Assembly: GCA_003211205.1 (NCBI GenBank)
Contig: QCTJ01000015.1
Span: 1-40,255, forward strand
Direction of reading: 5' to 3'
DNA: 40,255 nucleotides
Source of the DNA: Synechococcus sp. AG-673-F03
GTDB taxonomy: Bacteria; Cyanobacteriota; Cyanobacteriia; PCC-6307; Cyanobiaceae
The notes under the pieces were generated by a model that made no database searches, was not told the DNA's origin, and saw only the letters and a program-made list of their open reading frames with translations. Within the stretch, counting starts at the first letter, position 1. Each line of letters starts with the position of its first letter. Of the stretch, positions 37,870 through 40,255 are shown one piece after another. The translations under genes and the position numbers were made by a program.

Positions 37870-38268
37870 TTAGAATGGACGTGTAAGATCTGTTGGCTTA
37901 CGTGTTATGAGCTCTCTATAGCTTCTGGTTGACGTTGACCTCCGACGAAGTGGGTCATATCCAGTCAACCGCATAACCGCAGCAATCGGCTGAAGGACAA
38001 TCACAAACACGGCTCCAAGGATGATGTGTCCATTGACCCAGCCAAGTGCATGCCCCAGCCTCATCCATCCTCGGTAAGGGACGGACAGCATATGCGCGAA
38101 TCCCAGGCTGAGTATGAGGGATGGAATCGCAATCCAGATGGTCCAGAGGTGAAAGCTTTTTCCACGGAGTGTGGGTATTAACCAGCCCAACAACAGTGGA
38201 AATCCAACGGCTATCAAAAAGCCGAATTCACGGAGTTGTTTGGTTGTCGGGGCTGGATTCGTCATCAT
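37870..38268 (-). CDS. SxtJ-family small membrane protein
   Basis: This 132-residue protein has three or four hydrophobic stretches (FGFLIAVGFPLLLGWLIP, HLWTIWIAIPSLILSLGF, HIILGAVFVIVLQPIAAVM). It has the conserved-looking PYRGWMRLGHALGWVN and GYDPLRRR segments typical of SxtJ-like proteins, named from the saxitoxin cluster. Start is one of two adjacent ATG codons (38268 or 38265). It begins only 2 bases after the carbamoyltransferase stop and is followed by the 53-residue protein, so the three are surely one transcript. The role is unknown; partners suggest membrane-linked carbamoylation of a glycan or metabolite. Confidence 0.85.
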   Translation of the reverse strand: MMTNPAPTTKQLREFGFLIAVGFPLLLGWLIPTLRGKSFHLWTIWIAIPSLILSLGFAHMLSVPYRGWMRLGHALGWVNGHIILGAVFVIVLQPIAAVMRLTGYDPLRRRSTSTRSYRELITRKPTDLTRPF

Positions 38269-38270
38269 GG

Positions 38271-40163
38271 TTAGTCTAGTTCAAATTCTTGCATCCAGTT
38301 TTCATTTTGTTCTACTTTAGGCTGTTGAGCTTTAAGTAGCAGGTGATTCTCAAGCACTAATACATCCATTTCTGTACGCATGAAGCAGCGGTATGCATCT
38401 TGAGGAGTACAGACTATCGGTTCTCCTCGTACATTGAAGGAGGTATTGACTACTGTTGGACAGCCCGTAAGGCGTTGAAAACTTTTAATTAGGTTGTAGT
38501 AGCGGGGGTTTGTTTGTGAGCTAACCGTTTGAACTCTAGCTGAGTAGTCAACATGTGTTATGGCGGGTAACGTTGAGCGTGAGATTTTGAGTTTTTCGAT
38601 GCCAAACAATTGTTTTTCTTTGGCATTCATTGAACGGCAGAGCTCCTGCTTTACAGGGGCTACTAGTAGCATGTAAGGACTTTCTGAATGTAAATCAAAT
38701 TGATTGCTCACCTCTTCTTCAAGGACTGATGGCGCAAATGGTCTGAAGCTCTCACGATATTTTATTTTTAGGTTCATTATGCTTTGCATCTCTTTACTAC
38801 GTGGATCTCCAAGGATGGAGCGAGCCCCAAGTGACCGTGGACCAAATTCCATAGCTCCGTTAAACCAACCTATGACTTTCCCTTGATCCAGAAGTTCGGC
38901 TAGGCAAGAGAATAGGTCTGGGTCGTTCATGAATTGATAAGAAGCATTGATTTTGTTCAGATACTTAGTGATTTCTTTATTGCTAAATTGCGGCCCTAAA
39001 TAAGTCCCCTGCATTGCATCTTTGCTGTGAACATTTCTTTCTTTTTGAAAGTAATGATGTTCGGCTATCAATGCTGAACCAATCGCTGAGCCTGCATCCC
39101 CACTTGCTGGTTGAATCCATATTTGCTCAAAGATTCCTTCTTTCAACAGCTTTCCGTTTGCAACGCAGTTAAGAGCTACACCACCTGCTAGGCAGAGGTT
39201 GCGAGCTCCAGTTTCTTGTTGTAGGCTTCGGGCTAGTTTCAGTACGATTTCTTCAGTTACTTCTTGAATAGATGCGGCAATATCCATATGGAATTGGCTC
39301 AATTCTGTTTCTCCTTTTCGCGGTGGTCGTCCAAAGAGTTTGTGAAATTTTCGTCCGGTCATTCGGAAGCCCCGGTGAAATTTGAAATAACTTAAATTAA
39401 GTCGAAAAGTTCCATCTTGTTTGATATCGATTAGGTGATTCTTGATTTCATTAACAAAACGGGGTTTGCCGTATGGCGCAAGACCCATCAGTTTGTACTC
39501 TCCGGAGTTGACTTTGAAGCCGCAGTAGGAGGTGAATGCCGAATACAGCAGTCCAAGAGAGTGCGGAAAATTAATTTCCCAGAGAGGTCTAAGTCTGTTG
39601 TCTGTTCCTGTCCAGGCGGAAGTTGTGACCCATTCGCCAACCCCGTCCATGCAGAGGACTGCAGCTGAGTTGAATGGGCTTGGGAAAAAGGCTGCACCAG
39701 CATGTGAGAGATGATGCTCGCTGAATAGAAGCTCGGGCAGTTCAACCAGCCTCGGCGGGCATGCGGCATCGCCTAGTTCATCAGCCACCAAGCGCAGTTG
39801 CTTCTTGAGTTCTGTTTTAAGGAATAGTTTTTCCTTCAGCCAAACCTGCATAGCGGCCACGAATGAGCGCCCTCCACGTGGTGCTGCTCCGAGATAGGTC
39901 TCTAGCAAGCGCTCAAACGTCAGCAGCGGCTTTTCGTAATAGACGACGGCATCACAATCTTCAAGTGTTAGTCCTTGGCTTTCAAGGCAAAAACGCAGAG
40001 CCTGCCTTGGGAAGCGTGCGTCATGCTTTTTGCGACTGAAGCGCTCCTCTTGGGCAGCTGCTTTGGTAACTCCATCCACCACTAAAGCCGCTGCGCTGTC
40101 GTGGAAGTAGGCCGAAATGCCAAGAACTTTCACGTATGTCGAGCTGGTTGTCCATTCTCCCAT
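38271..40163 (-). CDS. Carbamoyltransferase, NodU/CmcH family
   Basis: This 630-residue enzyme belongs to the O-carbamoyltransferases that use carbamoyl phosphate and ATP. The N-terminal Kae1-like domain has LGISAYFHDSAAALV, EERFSRKKHD and the metal-binding HLSHAGAAFFPSPF, then CMDGVGEW and LCLAGGVALNCVANGKL. The C-terminal domain has WFNGAMEFGPRSLGARSILGD and VVNTSFNVRGEPIVCTPQDA. The ATG at 40163 is the longest start; a GTG at 40131-40133 would give the family-like beginning MKVLGISAYFHDS and free the divergent region. The SxtJ- and SxtK-like neighbours follow at once. The nearby glycan genes suggest carbamoylation of a surface sugar, as in NodU-type decoration. Confidence 0.95.
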   Translation of the reverse strand: MGEWTTSSTYVKVLGISAYFHDSAAALVVDGVTKAAAQEERFSRKKHDARFPRQALRFCLESQGLTLEDCDAVVYYEKPLLTFERLLETYLGAAPRGGRSFVAAMQVWLKEKLFLKTELKKQLRLVADELGDAACPPRLVELPELLFSEHHLSHAGAAFFPSPFNSAAVLCMDGVGEWVTTSAWTGTDNRLRPLWEINFPHSLGLLYSAFTSYCGFKVNSGEYKLMGLAPYGKPRFVNEIKNHLIDIKQDGTFRLNLSYFKFHRGFRMTGRKFHKLFGRPPRKGETELSQFHMDIAASIQEVTEEIVLKLARSLQQETGARNLCLAGGVALNCVANGKLLKEGIFEQIWIQPASGDAGSAIGSALIAEHHYFQKERNVHSKDAMQGTYLGPQFSNKEITKYLNKINASYQFMNDPDLFSCLAELLDQGKVIGWFNGAMEFGPRSLGARSILGDPRSKEMQSIMNLKIKYRESFRPFAPSVLEEEVSNQFDLHSESPYMLLVAPVKQELCRSMNAKEKQLFGIEKLKISRSTLPAITHVDYSARVQTVSSQTNPRYYNLIKSFQRLTGCPTVVNTSFNVRGEPIVCTPQDAYRCFMRTEMDVLVLENHLLLKAQQPKVEQNENWMQEFELD

Positions 40164-40255
40164 GAACGGTCGATCATGGATACTGATCTGGCTGGGATGG
40201 AAGCCGTATGCTCTGGAGAGCTCCCTGGATGCAGGAACGCTTCGCCTTAGTGGGT
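40162..40255 (+). CDS. Possible start of a divergent gene, cut by the window end
   Basis: From ATG at 40162 a frame stays open to the last base (31 codons), beginning MNGRSWILIWLGWKPY and continuing ALESSLDAGTLRL. The N-terminus resembles the first strand of a glycosyltransferase-like or secreted protein, but it is too short to classify. Its ATG would overlap the carbamoyltransferase ATG on the other strand, which would be unusual unless the latter uses its GTG at 40133. Another minus-strand frame through the same bases ends at about 40173 and could instead be the tail of an upstream gene. Confidence 0.3.
   Translation, partial: MNGRSWILIWLGWKPYALESSLDAGTLRLSG

Noticed and set aside
38271-40163. 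Evidence for saxitoxin synthesis
   Set aside because: Only the carbamoyltransferase/SxtJ/SxtK-like module is present; no sxtA-type polyketide synthase, amidinotransferase or oxygenase gene is in the window.

Overview
The window looks like chromosomal DNA from a marine picocyanobacterium, most likely Synechococcus. It encodes the photosystem I subunit PsaC, the photosynthetic NDH-1 subunit NdhS and heme oxygenase for bilin synthesis. It also has the compact order tkt-fabF-acpP/psaC-glmS, and genes are tightly packed with several overlapping convergent ends. The genus is inferred from gene content and order as I remember them, not from a search. No phage, transposase, integrase or CRISPR array was seen.

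Layout. 1-6.1 kb: the 3' part of thiC, then on the minus strand a UDP-glucuronate decarboxylase, transketolase, fabF and acpP. 6.2-12.3 kb: psaC with a terminator touching the glmS start codon, then manC, rimM, ndhS, a K+ channel with a zinc-ribbon tail, and rnc. 12.3-12.8 kb: RNase P RNA head-to-head with tRNA-Arg(CCU). 13.0-21.8 kb: two unknown proteins, glycogen phosphorylase, a CPA2 antiporter, a small membrane protein, an alpha/beta hydrolase, a hexose epimerase-like protein and a four-carbon acid sugar kinase-like protein. 21.8-24.8 kb: a FMN L-lactate dehydrogenase-type enzyme and a D-lactate dehydrogenase (Dld), in DNA that looks richer in A+T. 24.9-29.9 kb: icd, a GtrB-type glycosyltransferase, a GtrA-YdjC fusion, an unknown protein and heme oxygenase. 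29.9-36.2 kb: an A+T-rich surface-glycan island (glycosyltransferase, ABC flippase-type transporter, two GT2 enzymes, O-antigen-ligase-like protein). 36.4-40.2 kb: a tRNA nucleotidyltransferase, then a minus-strand module of carbamoyltransferase, SxtJ-like protein and a 53-residue SxtK/DUF5989-like protein.

How the genes may work together. Core functions are fatty-acid synthesis, the Calvin/pentose-phosphate cycle, photosystem I, RNA processing and glycogen use. Many of the rest concern the cell surface: GDP-mannose and UDP-xylose supply, lipid-linked sugar synthesis, deacetylation and flipping, glycan export and ligation, and O-carbamoylation. The two most interesting systems are the GtrB plus GtrA-YdjC pair, which reads as a compact route to a deacetylated, flipped polyprenyl-phosphate amino sugar, and the carbamoyltransferase/SxtJ/SxtK-like trio, known from saxitoxin clusters but here next to glycan genes.
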